33,531 nt of DNA from Fomitopsis serialis (taxonomy: Eukaryota > Basidiomycota > Agaricomycetes > Polyporales > Fomitopsidaceae): the NCBI RefSeq assembly GCF_022376445.1, contig NW_025955383.1:1-33531 (forward strand). The letters run 5' to 3'. The notes beneath the pieces are model-generated. The model saw nothing but the letters and a program-made list of their open reading frames with translations, ran no database searches and was not told where the DNA came from. Positions 1 through 11,589 of the stretch are shown one piece after another. Numbering within the stretch: position 1 is the stretch's first letter; each line of letters opens with the position of its first letter. The translations under genes and the position numbers were made by a program.

Positions 1-2580
1 GATTAAGTATCTGTCAGCTCAGGTCCACAAGGTTTACAAGTCATTCGGAGCGTTGACTTAGCTGACCTCCCGGAGGCCGAGGTACGTGTTCCGGAGGCGA
101 TGAGAACACCCCTCACATCTTATACCTCTACCAGCTCGACAAATCCTACTGCAACGAGGTCGGGAAGTGCAAGATGACGACCTGAGGTTTCTGTCAAGTC
201 GGAAGGCCGTGTCATCGCTGGATTCGACGCAGTTCATTGTTTGATGAGGATATCGGCTATTACTCTGATCCAATCCCTGGCACGCTGGAGCGTTTGGAAT
301 AGGTTCGAGGACATCAGCAAACCGGAATGACCTTCAAGCATAAATTCAGGTAGGTGCTTTGATATTCTGGCTTGTTTGTTGACGTAGAGCTCGGTTGCAG
401 CGAAAATTCAGCGACAAAACGACTGTTGTTGTATCTGACCGTGTGAATGTGCGTCCTGCCAGTGGTCGCCCAGGTCCTGTCAAGATCGCATTATTGGGCA
501 CGGTCTCTCATCAGTTTTCGCCGCGTCTCAACTTCGAGGTACGGCACCACAGTACTGAGTGGATGCTCTGCCTTTGCTCATTACGTCAACGCCTATCACC
601 AGGCCACTGTCAGCGCTTTGCAGATGTCTCTTCTATCAACGAAGACGACATACCAGGATAATAACAACACGATAACATGCCAGATTCACCCTCCGCGCGC
701 ACTATATTGGTTCTTCTCTGGCTTTACCTCGGCACCAGGACCGGTCACCGTCGCGTATTCCCGTCGGCTCTCTAGTAAGTCGCCCATGGAGGGGACAGTC
801 ATGCTCCAGTCGACATCCGTGGCACCTGCGCTGGCGATTATCTTGTCCTCGGCCCGTCTGTTTGACCATACACCCGAGGCCAGCGTTCCACCAGCCTTCC
901 TTGGCGCCGGTCCTGCGTTGCGGCCGCCGTCTAAGTCTGGTCTTGCGATGGGTAGCACTTACTGGGAAGTACAATTTTCACTTGCCAACCTGTGGAGCGG
1001 GATCAACGCGGAATGGGGTGTCGTGTTGGCGGAAATAGGTTTACGAGTCAAAACTGGTATGCAGCTCGGAATGACGGGGCTGAGCTGGTCTTTTGGCGGC
1101 GAATGGCGCAAAGCAGGGAACTCCATCGGTTCTAGTGTCGCCTGCAACCTCGGAGGCGTCACTTTCAAGCTCGAGTGAGTTTGTCAGACGTACAGCTCAG
1201 CGACTACCGAGAAGCGACTGAACTCTACAGTGTGTCTTACCTGGGGCAGGCTCTCACTCTCCCCATCGTGCTCTCGCATGACCGAGAACCCGGGCTGGCC
1301 CTCTGGACTACGGCAGCGCCCTCGGCGGCACTTGTTTTGACGTACATTTTCGTCCTTCGACCACGCCATCGAAGGGAACGTCTCCGGTAGGGTCCGGTTC
1401 CGTCGAGAGCAGTCGCATGTGCTGATCGTCTGCATCTTGCTGCTCAGGTTCTTCCGAGACGCACGCCGTGCCTTACACGAGGAGAAGGCTGAACTCCAGC
1501 GTGAGACCAAAGAGACTGTACACATACTCCAGGACGTCGCAAAACGGCACATGGACGCTGAGAGAGCATGCGATGGTGCGAGTCTGGACTCTGTGATGCA
1601 GAGCAAGTTCTGACACTGACGTGGTTGCCTCAGGTCTCGTCATCCTCGAAGCATTCTATGGTCCGCTGGAGCGCGACGAAGTAGCCGAAGGCCTGGATCT
1701 GGACGTCACCGTGGCGTTGCAGGCCTTGGTGCACAGAAGTCAGTTGTACATCCCTGGCAGGCGCAGCAAGGTTAGCTCCTATTCACTTGAGCATTGGCAA
1801 TTACCATGGCGTCCGGATTATGAGCCTTTGCTTAATATGACGGGAGGCAGACACATCTCCTCTCGCCGTGACCTTCTTCGGATTTGGACGCGACAACGCT
1901 TGGAGGCCTCGGCGGCTCTTTAGCCGTTTAGGCACCGCGCACTGCCGATAGTGTCTGAGCTTCCCTGACAGTGACAGCGTCATGCTGCTCTTGGTCAATC
2001 GGCTCCTGATGGCTGCCACGCAACCTCATCCGTCTTCCCCGGCGTCGTGGCGTCGAGTGACAGCGCGCTCACATAAGCACTGCGCTCGCAGCTCGACGTG
2101 CCCCTCGGCAAGTCCCAAAGACAATGCGCGCTATTCCAGACAAATTTCTCGATGATCTTTTCGTCTCGTGGTGTTCAGCGTCAAAGGTTACATCAGGCAA
2201 TGAAGCATGTTTCGACATTCATGCTGTTTATCAAGATGCATGCAGAAACATTCCTCTTGTCCGTGTGACCGGTGCGTCTGCTGGTGCTCGGCGATGGTTA
2301 TGCGGTGGTGTCACGCTTCTGCAAAAGACTGTTGCCATCGCAATGCATTGTGCTCCTTGATAAAGATATAGAATTACTAAAATCTCCCATGCGTCCCAGG
2401 CCGGCCTCCAAGGATTTTATGATCCAGTCCCCGGAGTGGCAAAAGTGCTCCGGATCCGGTATACGTTCCGAGGGTCCTTGCATTATGCAGAGATATCGGA
2501 TTGGATGCCGGTGGTACTGCCTCTGGAAGGTACGTCGCTCCGCATCTCCTCTTCGCACGCCTCTCAACCCGCGAGGCTAA
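1..2580 (+). CDS. DNAJC11-like mitochondrial J-protein, 3' part (5' end outside window)
   Basis: The downstream exons read as the middle and C-terminal parts of a DnaJ subfamily C member 11 protein, which in animals associates with the mitochondrial outer membrane and the MICOS/MIB cristae machinery. Exons that join in phase are 401-538, 603-1174, 1231-1386, 1448-1575, 1634-1770, 2400-2529 and 2576-2580, ending at TAA. Family landmarks are DKTTVVVSDRV and LGTVSHQFSPRLNF, then VSYLGQALTLPIVLSHDRE, a charged helix (RRALHEEKAELQRETKE), GLVILEAFYG, and the C-terminal DUF3395-type block VDVT-like LDVTVALQALV, GLQGFYDPVPG and LRIRYTFRGSLHYAEI. The J domain would lie upstream of base 1. Bases 1-349 hold further pieces (SLFDEDIGYYSDP, NRFEDI, MTFKHKF) but in shifting frames, suggesting missing bases. 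An exon there ends at 349 before a GTAGGT donor. Identity is confident; the 5' structure is not. Confidence 0.85.
1771..2399 (+). other. Unusually long intron in the DNAJC11-like gene
   Basis: The family normally runs from the RRSK block straight into GLQGFYDP. Here these are separated by 629 nt, with a GTTAGC donor at 1771 and a CAG acceptor ending at 2399, and the phase closes exactly (0 to 0). The gene's other introns are about 46-70 nt. I see no convincing coding exon, RNA gene or terminal repeats inside. The extra length could be an old insertion. Confidence 0.6.
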
Positions 2581-2599
2581 TTGACGCTTGAACCTTCGT

Positions 2600-4850
2600 C
2601 GGATGTCGGCCTTGCTGGGCGGCATATAGAACATCTCGTTGATTGACCACGACGCAACGCCGGATGCCTGGGAACACGGTTCCGTCCCGGTCTCAGTCTG
2701 TGGCAAAAGGACCAACGCACGACGGACAATAGCGGAACCATACGCTGTCAAGCCCTCACCCACGACTCTATCTAATAATATACGACACTCCTACGACGCG
2801 TATACACTTCTATAGTAACTAATCGATATTCCACCCCTCTCTCGACTCACGGGTTCGGCTGCCGCAGATGTCCATCAAAAGCAACCTGCAGTGTGCGACG
2901 GACGATGTCAATGCGCTCTACCGGCCGCCCTGAAGCTCTGTCACATGCGAAGCAGCTCGTCGGCAATACAGTGGCCTTCCAACCTTCCAACCCTTGGCAT
3001 TGGCTCGCTCCGCAATGATGTCGTTGGGCGTATCTGACGGTCCTGCTACAGCTGCCTTGAACGCTTCCCTGCCGAACGTGCTCCATGAGATTAAGCCTGG
3101 GTCCTGGCCGCGAGTCGCCTTAGAGAGGCATTGCCGTCGACGTTGGGCGCTGCTACATGTGCACACGACAACGTGTTGGCACAAATGGCTCGATAGCTCC
3201 TTTGGACAGGGTGTCAATACGCCCTGAGGTCGCCATTCCCGCGTCTGCAGTCGTTCTCGCCCGCCCGGAGATCGCCTGTAAAAGCTCTCGTGCGTGTGTC
3301 TTTCCTTTTTGCTGACGATCATACCGATGTGACGCTTAAAGGTTCGCGTTCTTCTATCTCTTCCAGAGCTTGGCTTCCAAGAACACCATTATGGCTCCCA
3401 GAACGGTATTAAAAAGGTAGAACGCCGTCCCCTGAGAACATCAGCATGCTCCCGGCATACTAGAACAGGTCGCCATGATCATGACCTCATCCCAGGTGTG
3501 TCTGCCAGCCAACACTCTGGGCCTCCACGCAGCCACGTAAGTGAAATCAACCGGTATATCCACCGGTCGGTAGTTAGATGTCTCATATCACGCAGGTAAG
3601 CGTTGACTGCACTCTTACCTTCGCAGATCTGGAAGAGCGCTGCCGTAATATTCCGCATCCCGTTCTCACTACCGCGGCGGTTGAGCGCCATTAGGACGGG
3701 CACCGGTCATGCGCCGCGGACTCTGCCTTTGGAAACTCCCGTTGAAGTGAGTCTGATGCTCTCTGAAGCTCTACAAATATGAAGACTAGCAATGGGGCTG
3801 CTCTCACAATCATGTCCCGCATGCGCGCCGTCGTGCTTCGCGCGACTGGAACCTTCGGGTCGACCCTTTCCCGGAGTCTGGACACTAATCGTCCAGCCCA
3901 TTCGCAGGAGCTCCGCTGTCAGGTTTGCTGTCCGCCGTGGATATTATTAACGACGCAGCGTCCCATGTGCATGTGAGGGTTCGAGTCATCGTTCGGTCGT
4001 CTTCTCCCGCGATGCTCGCCGGCTGTCGAAAGGAGTTGCATCTTGAAGTGACAAACGTGGCGTTAGCGTGCTGGAACCATTGTACGTGATCTGTCATACG
4101 TGTCGGCGGTGTGATTGAGTTCATGTGTCTTTTTCTCCCACCTGGCTTCCTCCCTAGCGTGCCGCCCCACTTCATATGCTCAATCTCCCCAGACGCACAA
4201 GACGATCCGCTGCACAGGTCCGGTAGGCCTAAATAGTTCCGGGCGCGAGTAGTGGCGTTGTTCTGATCTGGCCCTGGGTGGACTTGCTGACGACTTCCCT
4301 ATTCGTGCTAGCTCCGATGCTCTGGCATCAGTGGTGGCACGGCAAAGAAACCAGTGTTTCCTCCACGGGCAAGGGTTGCTGTGAAATGAACGCTCTTTCA
4401 CACAGCTTCACGGGCAGGGAAAGTGGACCTTGGAGCATCATTCGCGGCCTAGGAAAGGCTTCAAACTCCTTTGTCGGTCGCAAAAGGCGACCGTCGACAT
4501 CTTTTCCAAGATGCCTCTGCGTCGTGGGAGAATCATGGGGAATGCTTTCCACTCTTGAAGACTTTTCTGCCCGAGAAATGATGGTATCTTTGCACTGTGG
4601 GTATCTCAATGGGTGGGCGCACTGATCGTGCAGGATGGCGGAGTTAGAGGCTGGCGCACTTGTCGCCGCCCATGGCCCGCCAATTTGTCGACTGACCCCA
4701 CGCTCAATCTTATCAAAACCTTGCTGGCGTCGATTAGATGGGGTGCATTGCCGCGCGCCCGCGAGCCTGATATGGGCGACAATTCGCGGGAGCATTGCGG
4801 GAGCGATCGCGATTCGCTCTTCGGCGGAGGACGAGTGGCCGACATCGATT
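2600..4850 (-). other. Probable multi-exon gene fragments, unidentified
   Basis: Reading the minus strand gives a series of coding-like fragments rather than one frame. A possible start near 4845 begins MSATRPPPKSESRSL, followed by APHLIDASKVLIRLSVGSVD. About 4020-3885 holds RTLTCTWDAASLIISTADS. About 3890-3690 holds RLRERVDPKVPVARSTTAR. About 3680-3620 holds NRRGSENGMRNITAALFQI before a GTAAGAG donor. About 3400 holds AFYLFNTVLGAIMVFLEAKL, hydrophobic enough to be a membrane segment. About 3090-2960 holds FGREAFKAAVAGPSDTPND and IIAERANAKGWKV. I do not recognise the family. The gene would be convergent with the DNAJC11-like gene and divergent from the WOPR gene. Exon borders and continuity are not established, and base deletions like those in neighbouring genes may be hiding the frame. 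Confidence 0.3.
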
Positions 4851-5549
4851 CATTATTCCGGTGGAATGTTTTATCAGTAGTCAATCTGCAGCTAAGCCTC
4901 TTTTAGTCAGAGGTCGCACCGCCAACGCGGCATGCACCCGTGGCCTGGGCTCCTGGGCAGCGGCTATCAACCATCACAGGGCGATGTGATTAGAGTTCCC
5001 GGTAGAGCGCGGAAATTCGCTCTGGAGAGCACCGGAAAAGATGCAGGAAAGGGGGCAGCGGCAATCAGCCTGTGCACATTGGCTGGCGATGCTGCTCGTG
5101 CCTGCCAAATAGCCTCTGCGGGGGCTTCGGTGTCTGGAACTCGGATGAAACTGCGGAACTAAGTGTTTGCGGACGTGCAATCTCGACAATTGCGGCTAGT
5201 GCAGCCGGGCGTGCGGGCGTGCCCCCGGATGTTCTGCGCGTCTGCAGCCGGGGAGGCCTGAGGCTCGAGCGAACGCGAGACGTTGCGAGGGGAGCGCAGG
5301 CGTGGCGAGGGAGTCTGCGCGGCAGGAACCGCGGCAGGGGTCGGCAGGAGGGAGGTGAGTGAGTGACGGTGACTGATCGTTTATGTACGATTTCAGTCCC
5401 CGATCTTCCGGCGCGGCCCATTTGATTTTTGCCCGTGCCGCCAACTCTATACAAACTCAATCGCATCTGCTCAGATTCGGGGATCCCCTGCGGTTACGCC
5501 CTGGAGGCTGCCACCCTCGGTCGTTGCACACTCAGCGCTACATCCATAA
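4851..5549. other. Intergenic, upstream of the WOPR gene
   Basis: GC-rich non-coding stretch between the possible start of the unidentified minus-strand gene and the WOPR promoter. I see no persuasive gene here. It probably contains the WOPR upstream control region. Confidence 0.4.
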
Positions 5550-5557
5550 TATATATA
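5550..5557 (+). promoter_or_regulatory. TATA-like box of the WOPR gene
   Basis: A TATATATA run lies about 70 nt before the ATG at 5628 and is followed by a C/T-rich stretch, the usual layout of a fungal core promoter. The call rests on sequence position only. Confidence 0.5.
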
Positions 5558-5627
5558 CGCCCTCTCCCTCCCCACTCCCCCCCTTTGGCCACATCCCCGC
5601 CAGCCCTTGCCGCCCCGACTCGCTGCG

Positions 5628-7169
5628 ATGCAACAGCCCACTCTCCAGAACGTCCGCATCCGCTCCACGCGCGATGCATGCCAAATATTCTACGCCGTCG
5701 CACGGAATGCCCTCCGTATGACCACCCACCGCCTCGATGCGGAAGAACGCCGCGCGTAAGCCGTCCGTGCCTACCGATGAAACCCCCATTCACCGTGAGT
5801 CACATTTAGAATCAAGTCAGGCAACGTCTATGTCTGGGAGGAACGTTGCGCGAACGCCGAAGCCACTGGTATGGGCATGGAACGATGGTCAGTGGCTTCA
5901 GAAATCAGTATCATCCGTCCCACTGACGCGGCGCTTCGTGCAGGACTGACGGCATGGGCTGGGGCCCCAGCCGTGTCAGAGACGTGAGTAGCCTCGACCC
6001 TCGTCTCTCATCGTCGTCAAGCTGACGATCACATGCCAGGACTTTCTGTTCTATCACCAGCGGGAGAGCGGTCTCAACGAGGACTCAGGTCACCCCTCGG
6101 CTCGGTGGGCGACCATGATGAAGTAGGTCGCCTCTTGCCTGATATATACGCTGCGTCTGATGGACGGTGTCTGTGTCTTCCAGGGGCCGCGAACCTCGCG
6201 GCGGAAAGTCGACGTTCGCCCGCTCGGACGCCGAGCGCCTGATTAAGCAAACATACAGCGTCCACGTCTCCTTGCCCGAGGACAGGCCACGCGGAGTCAC
6301 CCGCAAATGGCATCTCAGTCAGTACAGCACCCGCTTGTCCTGTCGAACGCTCGCTCATCTGGGCTGCAGCTGCATACTTCAGCCAGACCACATTGGATAG
6401 CCTCGGCACCATCGACGAGATTCGGAACGTGGGCGATGTGCCCTCACCTGAAGGTTGGTTCCGCAGTGCCCGTGCGAGCAAGGGCAAACGGGCGGAGACA
6501 GGTTCAGGCGACGAGCTCGTCTCCGCCCAAGACCCGTGGGGCCTCGGATTCCAGCCTTCGCCGAGCCATGGGATGTCTCAGTTCCCCGTCGAGCCTGCCT
6601 TCGCTACGCAAGGCATGCAGTTTGTCGGGCCAGCCTCAGTTGGCCAAGGCCAACACCCTGCCTACACCTACGGCCATCGACAGGCTGACTACCCTCCCGT
6701 CGCGGGCACGAGCGTGCAAGCGTACGGCGCCTCACAACCATCCGCGCGCCCCCATCTGCCGACGCTGCAGGACACCGGCCTCAAATCCTACCGGGACCCC
6801 TCACCGCTCAACTTCACCTCATCGAACTCCGCATCTTCCTCGTCGGACTACGACGCCTCCCCACGCCTCCCCTTCGCATCGCCTCTCACACCACCGCCCG
6901 CCAACACGCCCCCCAAGGCCGTCGCGACGCACCCAGAGCGGTCTGCGGGCGGACCGCGTGACCTCGTCCCGCTCGACGTGCTGCAGGCTGCCTCGCGCAT
7001 ACCGCGCGACCCGGTTGACGAGCAGTTCCTACGGAAGCTTTCCAGGTCGTGTATCCGCAACGCGGACGTGCCGCGCTCGCTCGCCGGCTCGCCCCACGAG
7101 CGGCTCGGCGCGCCAGGTTTCGACGGCGACGACAGAAAACCGCGCATCACCTTGCAAGCGGAGTGGTGA
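5628..7169 (+). CDS. WOPR-domain (Gti1/Pac2 family) transcription factor
   Basis: Six exons (5628-5755, 5810-5887, 5944-5983, 6040-6122, 6184-6317, 6370-7169) join without a frame problem into 420 residues. Residues about 5-90 form the first WOPR half: RIRSTRDACQIFYAVARNAL, IKSGNVYVWEER, then W-TDGMGWGPSRV and DFLFYHQ. Residues about 110-170 form the second half: LIKQTYSVHVSLPED and KWHLTAYFSQTTLDSLGTID. The remaining tail is low-complexity and rich in S, P and Q, as in the family. WOPR proteins (Wor1, Ryp1, Sge1, Pac2, Gti1) bind DNA and act as regulators of morphogenetic switches; nuclear action is inferred. The start is supported by the family, since the domain begins almost at the N-terminus. 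Which subfamily it belongs to, and its targets, cannot be told from sequence alone. Confidence 0.92.
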
Positions 7170-9386
7170 AGGCCGCGGCTGTGCGACTGTCGTCCTCGCC
7201 GCGCGCGGGACCCTCAAAAATTCCCCCTTGTATACTCTATTCGTAATGGTTAACGGACGCTGAACCAAAACGCTAGCTATACCCCGCATATGTACATGTA
7301 CTACATACACAGCAGGCCCACCCGCCTTGTAGCTCGCTCTGATATCGCAGCGCTTTCGAGGACGCTTCGCCCCCGTGCCCCGCCGCCCACCCTATGCATG
7401 TGCCCCTTGTAGCCCTCACCGCGGCCCCCTGCCCTGCAAGCTCTAACAGCACTGCGTCCCGCACCTGCCTAATGTGACTGGGAGGCGAGTGGCTGATCGA
7501 CCCTGACCCGGTCCGGGAGACGCATGGTCGGGTGAATCGCATTCTACGATCAGTGGAAACACCACCGCTTCTCCGTGCGTGTACGTACACCCCTGGCCGT
7601 TGCCGTGATCTGAATAGAGTTTCCTTCCGTCGGGCGGTAATGCTGCTTGGACACCGGGCGCACCCTGCTGTGCGGATCCGCCGTGCCATTCACAGAGAGC
7701 GTCGACAACAGATGGGTCGACAGGGCGGTGCTCATGTGCGCCCGGGGTTTGCGCCCGCCGAAGAAAGATACATTGCTGGTGCGTGCGGTCGCGCGATAGA
7801 GTTCCTCGTCAGCAAGACACCAAGGGTGCAGTAGTCGCGCGCGTGCTAGTAGGTCACATTGGATGGAATACAGTGGACGGGGTAGAACTCTGATTCGCCC
7901 TCAGGCTGATCATGAGATAGCCAGAACGCTTCCACTGCCCCGTCACCTTTTGGTAACAGAGATGCTCAGTTCGTGGACAGCACCCAGCTGGCGCCGCCCG
8001 CGATCCGCTCGCGCTACCCTGCCGAGTAAGTATCCGTGGGACGTACGGGCGAGCCCCGATCCCTGCCAATGCGGATGGCAAGACTGGGGAAATGATGTCC
8101 GCCGTCCGCCGGAGGGGCCCGCATCCCATCAGTCTGTTGGTCGGCGTATGTCGCGCGGCGCCTGCCTACGCGAGGGCCGCACTGCGTGACTCGGACGGAC
8201 AAGGTTTTCCATCGTCTCCCGTCAGGATCTTCTGTGCGATCCAGATCCCCCGGCGGCGCTCGTCCATCGGGTAACTCTCCCGGTCATTGCCAGGCTTCCG
8301 CGCGATCACCCGCGTGCCCGGATCGCATAGCGGCTCTGGTCGTCTCCATACATAGGTCCGTGTGCACAGCGCACCTGGTAAGGGGCCCTCTCGCCGCGAA
8401 GCGGGCGTGGTACCGGTACGTGCCAACGTATCAGCCTGGGATGCGTGCGTGTCAGCTCACGATACCCCGGAGTCCAGTAATTCTGTGACGACGACAGGCA
8501 CCGCTTTACGGGAGCGTCTTACCGTCCAGGACCGCTTGGGGTGGTCGCATTGCCCGCATGCATCCGTTCTAGACCTCAGGCTAGCGATTCAGATGCGGAC
8601 AATCCTTTTGTTCGGCGTGGCGTAGTGGGCGCTGCACGCCAGCTGTCTATGGCATCCGTCTGGACGAGGAAACAATAGAAATGTTGATAGAGTAATCCAG
8701 AATGATGGGATGCTCTCCACTCAACACTGAAGCGTATCCGCTCTTCCGCCTAGATGCGTTGCATAGTGAGCCGCGAAGCACACCGGGCGCCTAATTCAGT
8801 ACGAATTCGAGGAACACCAGAAAGCTTCGAGACCATGCATAGCGCCCAGAGTCCGTGGATAACTGACTGGCGGTCATGGCTCAGTTAGCTCCCCGCTGTC
8901 CCACCAAGCGTCGCTTGACATGCTCTCAGCACCATTCAATTACTGTGCTTCACTTCCGCATAGCACAGTTGTCTGTCTTCGGAACTAGCACAGCGATCAG
9001 TCAGACATGCTCATAGGGTCGGCTCTTTGGCAGAGACAGATGTCACAGAAACGGGGTACGTGCACGACGATCATATGGCAAACTCATCGTTTCACCACAA
9101 GACCCACGTCCCCGCATCTCCGGATACATGAGCTGAGATTCCGAGTTGTTGGCTCCCAAGCTAGGGTCGATGCATGCGGGGAGCCCCAGATCGCAGGCAA
9201 TCCGTACTGCCGCCAATACCGGATCTTGATGGTCAACGATGTCTAGCATTTGCGTGGATTCTCCCCGATTCATATATTGCGCGAACCACTCACGAAAGGG
9301 TCACATCAATACACGCTGTTCGCTGTTTGGGCAAAACACGTCGCTTCCTGGATTGTCCGTGCAGTGCCCATTAACATATTCATGGA
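7170..9386. other. Largely unassigned region with possible minus-strand fragments
   Basis: No complete gene can be defined. The first part is the 3' flank of the WOPR gene. Two minus-strand stretches look more protein-like than their surroundings: about 9273-9043 (MLDIVDHQDPVLAAVRIACD, then DPSLGANNSESQLMYPEM) and about 8310-8190 (SYPMDERRRGIWIAQKILTG). They could be exons of one gene running leftwards from about 9273, downstream of MUTYH on the same strand, but I cannot link them or name a family. Confidence 0.3.
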
Positions 9387-11589
9387 TCAGATGTCATCTC
9401 CCCACAGCTTCCGGGTCTGGTTCCAGACCTTGAGGACACCAGTGCCAATGCTATGCAAAGAGAGAAAGGAAAGGTCAACCCGACGATCCACGCTAGACTG
9501 TTCAGGACACTCACTTAGCATCGATGACGTCGTCCACGGGCATCCACATCGCCCGTAGGGACGTTTCGGACTGACGAGGCTCTGGCTGGCTGAGTTTGGA
9601 CGGGGCGTTCCGTGCGTTAGTCGTCTTCTTGCCGCCCGCATTGACCGTGCGCTTAGCTGGACCGCCGACCGGTGAAGGCAGGCTTAGCGATGCTAGGCAC
9701 GGAGGCTCAGCGCCGCCACCTTCCAAAACGACCCACTGTATCCGATACGTCTTCTTGATGTGGGAGAAAATGTGGATGACATCGCCGGCAGGTTCAATCT
9801 TCACGATCCGCAGTGCGCTCGAGCCTTCTGAGTTGGAAGATGCCTTATACGTCTGATCTCCCGAGGTTCTTGCGGCGTATTGCGGGAGTGAGACGGCGAG
9901 GATGCCAGACAAAAGCGTGTGTGGTATCTCGATCTGTTCTGCGGACGTCGTAGTCACAGGGACATTGGGTGCGGTGGGAAAGTCGTGCAGGCCGGCCAGG
10001 AGTCCTACCCATAGGAGGCCGGTGGACATCAGCGTGGGCCACGCAGCAGATAGTCGTTCGAGATGAAGACACCAGAAGAGATGCGGCTGACTCACCGCCT
10101 TCTGGACGCCGAACTAGCAAGAACCACCGCTCGCCATCGGCGTGGTGACGCCACTCGATAACGTTCACGATGTCCAGTTCTTCCCGGACTTTCTTCTTGA
10201 CCACTTTCATAGGGAAACTCGTCACCGGGCTGCGAGCCGGTAGGGATTCGCAGAGCGCACATAACTCCTCGATATCCCCACCTGGCCTGTACCGTTCGAC
10301 GCTTCACTGGCCAGCGCCTGAACACAGGTTAGCAGTCCATAACTCGTGCGCGTCATGCATGCTGTCTGTCTTACCTTCGTGTCTGAAGCGCTCTGCAGTT
10401 TGTATGCATGGCACCACGGCTTGACGGGACAAGAACCGCACTGTGGATCGCGAACCTTACACACAGTGGCTCCCAATTCAATCAGGGCCTGGTTGAGGTC
10501 TCCCGGATGTGTGCAGCCGTTCACTAAGTCTGTCGCTCCACCCCATAGGAGATCAAGGGTCTCTTTTCCCTTCGGCGGTGCATGGATTGCTAGTAGACGA
10601 CTGAGAAGCCTGTGCACGTTCCCGTCTAACTAGAAGCAGTGAAGCAAGCCGTTCGGACGCGCCCAGCGGAGTTGTCATCTGAATAGGCATCAAGCTTGAA
10701 ACGAGATTAACTCACGACAGGGACGCATTGATTGTAAGCAATTGAACATATGGCTCCAGCACTATACCTGCCGATCCCGGGTATGTGTGCCTCCATGTCT
10801 TTCGCGTTATCGGGTAGGCGGCCGCTGAACTGCTCTACGGCCTTCTGAGCGCCACTCAGTAGACGGGCGGCGCGCGAGTAGTAGCCTAAGCCTTTCCAGA
10901 GGCTATTCACGGTCTCGATGTCGGATGCCGCCTGACAGTAAACAATGAAAAGGTTGGTCATCGCTTTCTGCTCCCGGGACGTACCAAGTCTCTGATTGTC
11001 GGAAATCTATTCATTGACAGTTTGCGTCAGACCACAATGATCCTAGAAAGGCGGTCAACGTACTTTGCCATCCACTTGTTGTAGTACGGTATCACGGTAC
11101 TGACTTGCGTCTGCTGAAGCATGATTTCCGAGATCCACACCTGGGAAAACATAATGTAACGCTGGTGAGTCTCAACATAATATGATGTCGCAGAGGGACT
11201 AGTCCAACCTCGTATGCCCTCTGAGCGCGTTCTCCTGCATCCAGTTTTGTGTCATAGGGTTTCCGCCACGGCATGCCCCGAGACTCATGAACTCCTTCAT
11301 ACCAATTGAGCAATGCTTCCCGGATGGCTTTAGGTTCGGCCACGACGTGTATAGCAGCTGTGTGTGACGGCCCTGGTGCTGTTGTAGTTGGGCTGACATC
11401 TTCCACATCTGCGTCCGGCTCTCCGACGTCAAGTTTTCTGCGTTTCGTCTTTCTCTTCTTGATGTTCTGGACACGTTTTGTTGTAAAACTTGCCCGCGTC
11501 GCAGATGTCTTGGAAGACTCTGGCTCATATTCATCGCTGTTGTCCTCGCTGTACTCGCTGTCAGACACCACCACGCGTTTTCTGCCCAT
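9387..11589 (-). CDS. MUTYH: A/G-specific adenine DNA glycosylase (MutY homologue)
   Basis: Removes adenine mispaired with 8-oxoguanine in base-excision repair. Exons on the minus strand: 11589-11209, 11140-11064, 11006-10985 (a 22-nt micro-exon), 10931-10716, 10629-10375, 10317-10096, 10004-9515 and 9450-9387, about 575 residues. An N-terminal basic stretch (residues about 38-52) may be a nuclear signal. The HhH-GPD glycosylase domain has [12 protein letters not shown] with the catalytic Glu132, the hairpin [12 protein letters not shown], and LDGNVHR with the catalytic Asp234. The Fe4S4 ligands C289, C296, C299 and C305 show the exact C-x6-C-x2-C-x5-C spacing. The C-terminal Nudix-like domain follows ([39 protein letters not shown]) and ends [16 protein letters not shown]. 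As written, exon 6 needs one extra base just before DIEELC (a G run near 10277) to keep frame. Confidence 0.95.

Noticed and set aside
2600..4850. Transposon remnant as an explanation of the gene-poor region
   Set aside because: No terminal or inverted repeats, no target-site duplication and no transposase, integrase or reverse-transcriptase motif seen.
6307..7263. 318-codon frame overlapping the WOPR last exon
   Set aside because: Thr/Arg/Pro-rich shadow; the true frame continues the WOPR domain across a phase-correct junction.
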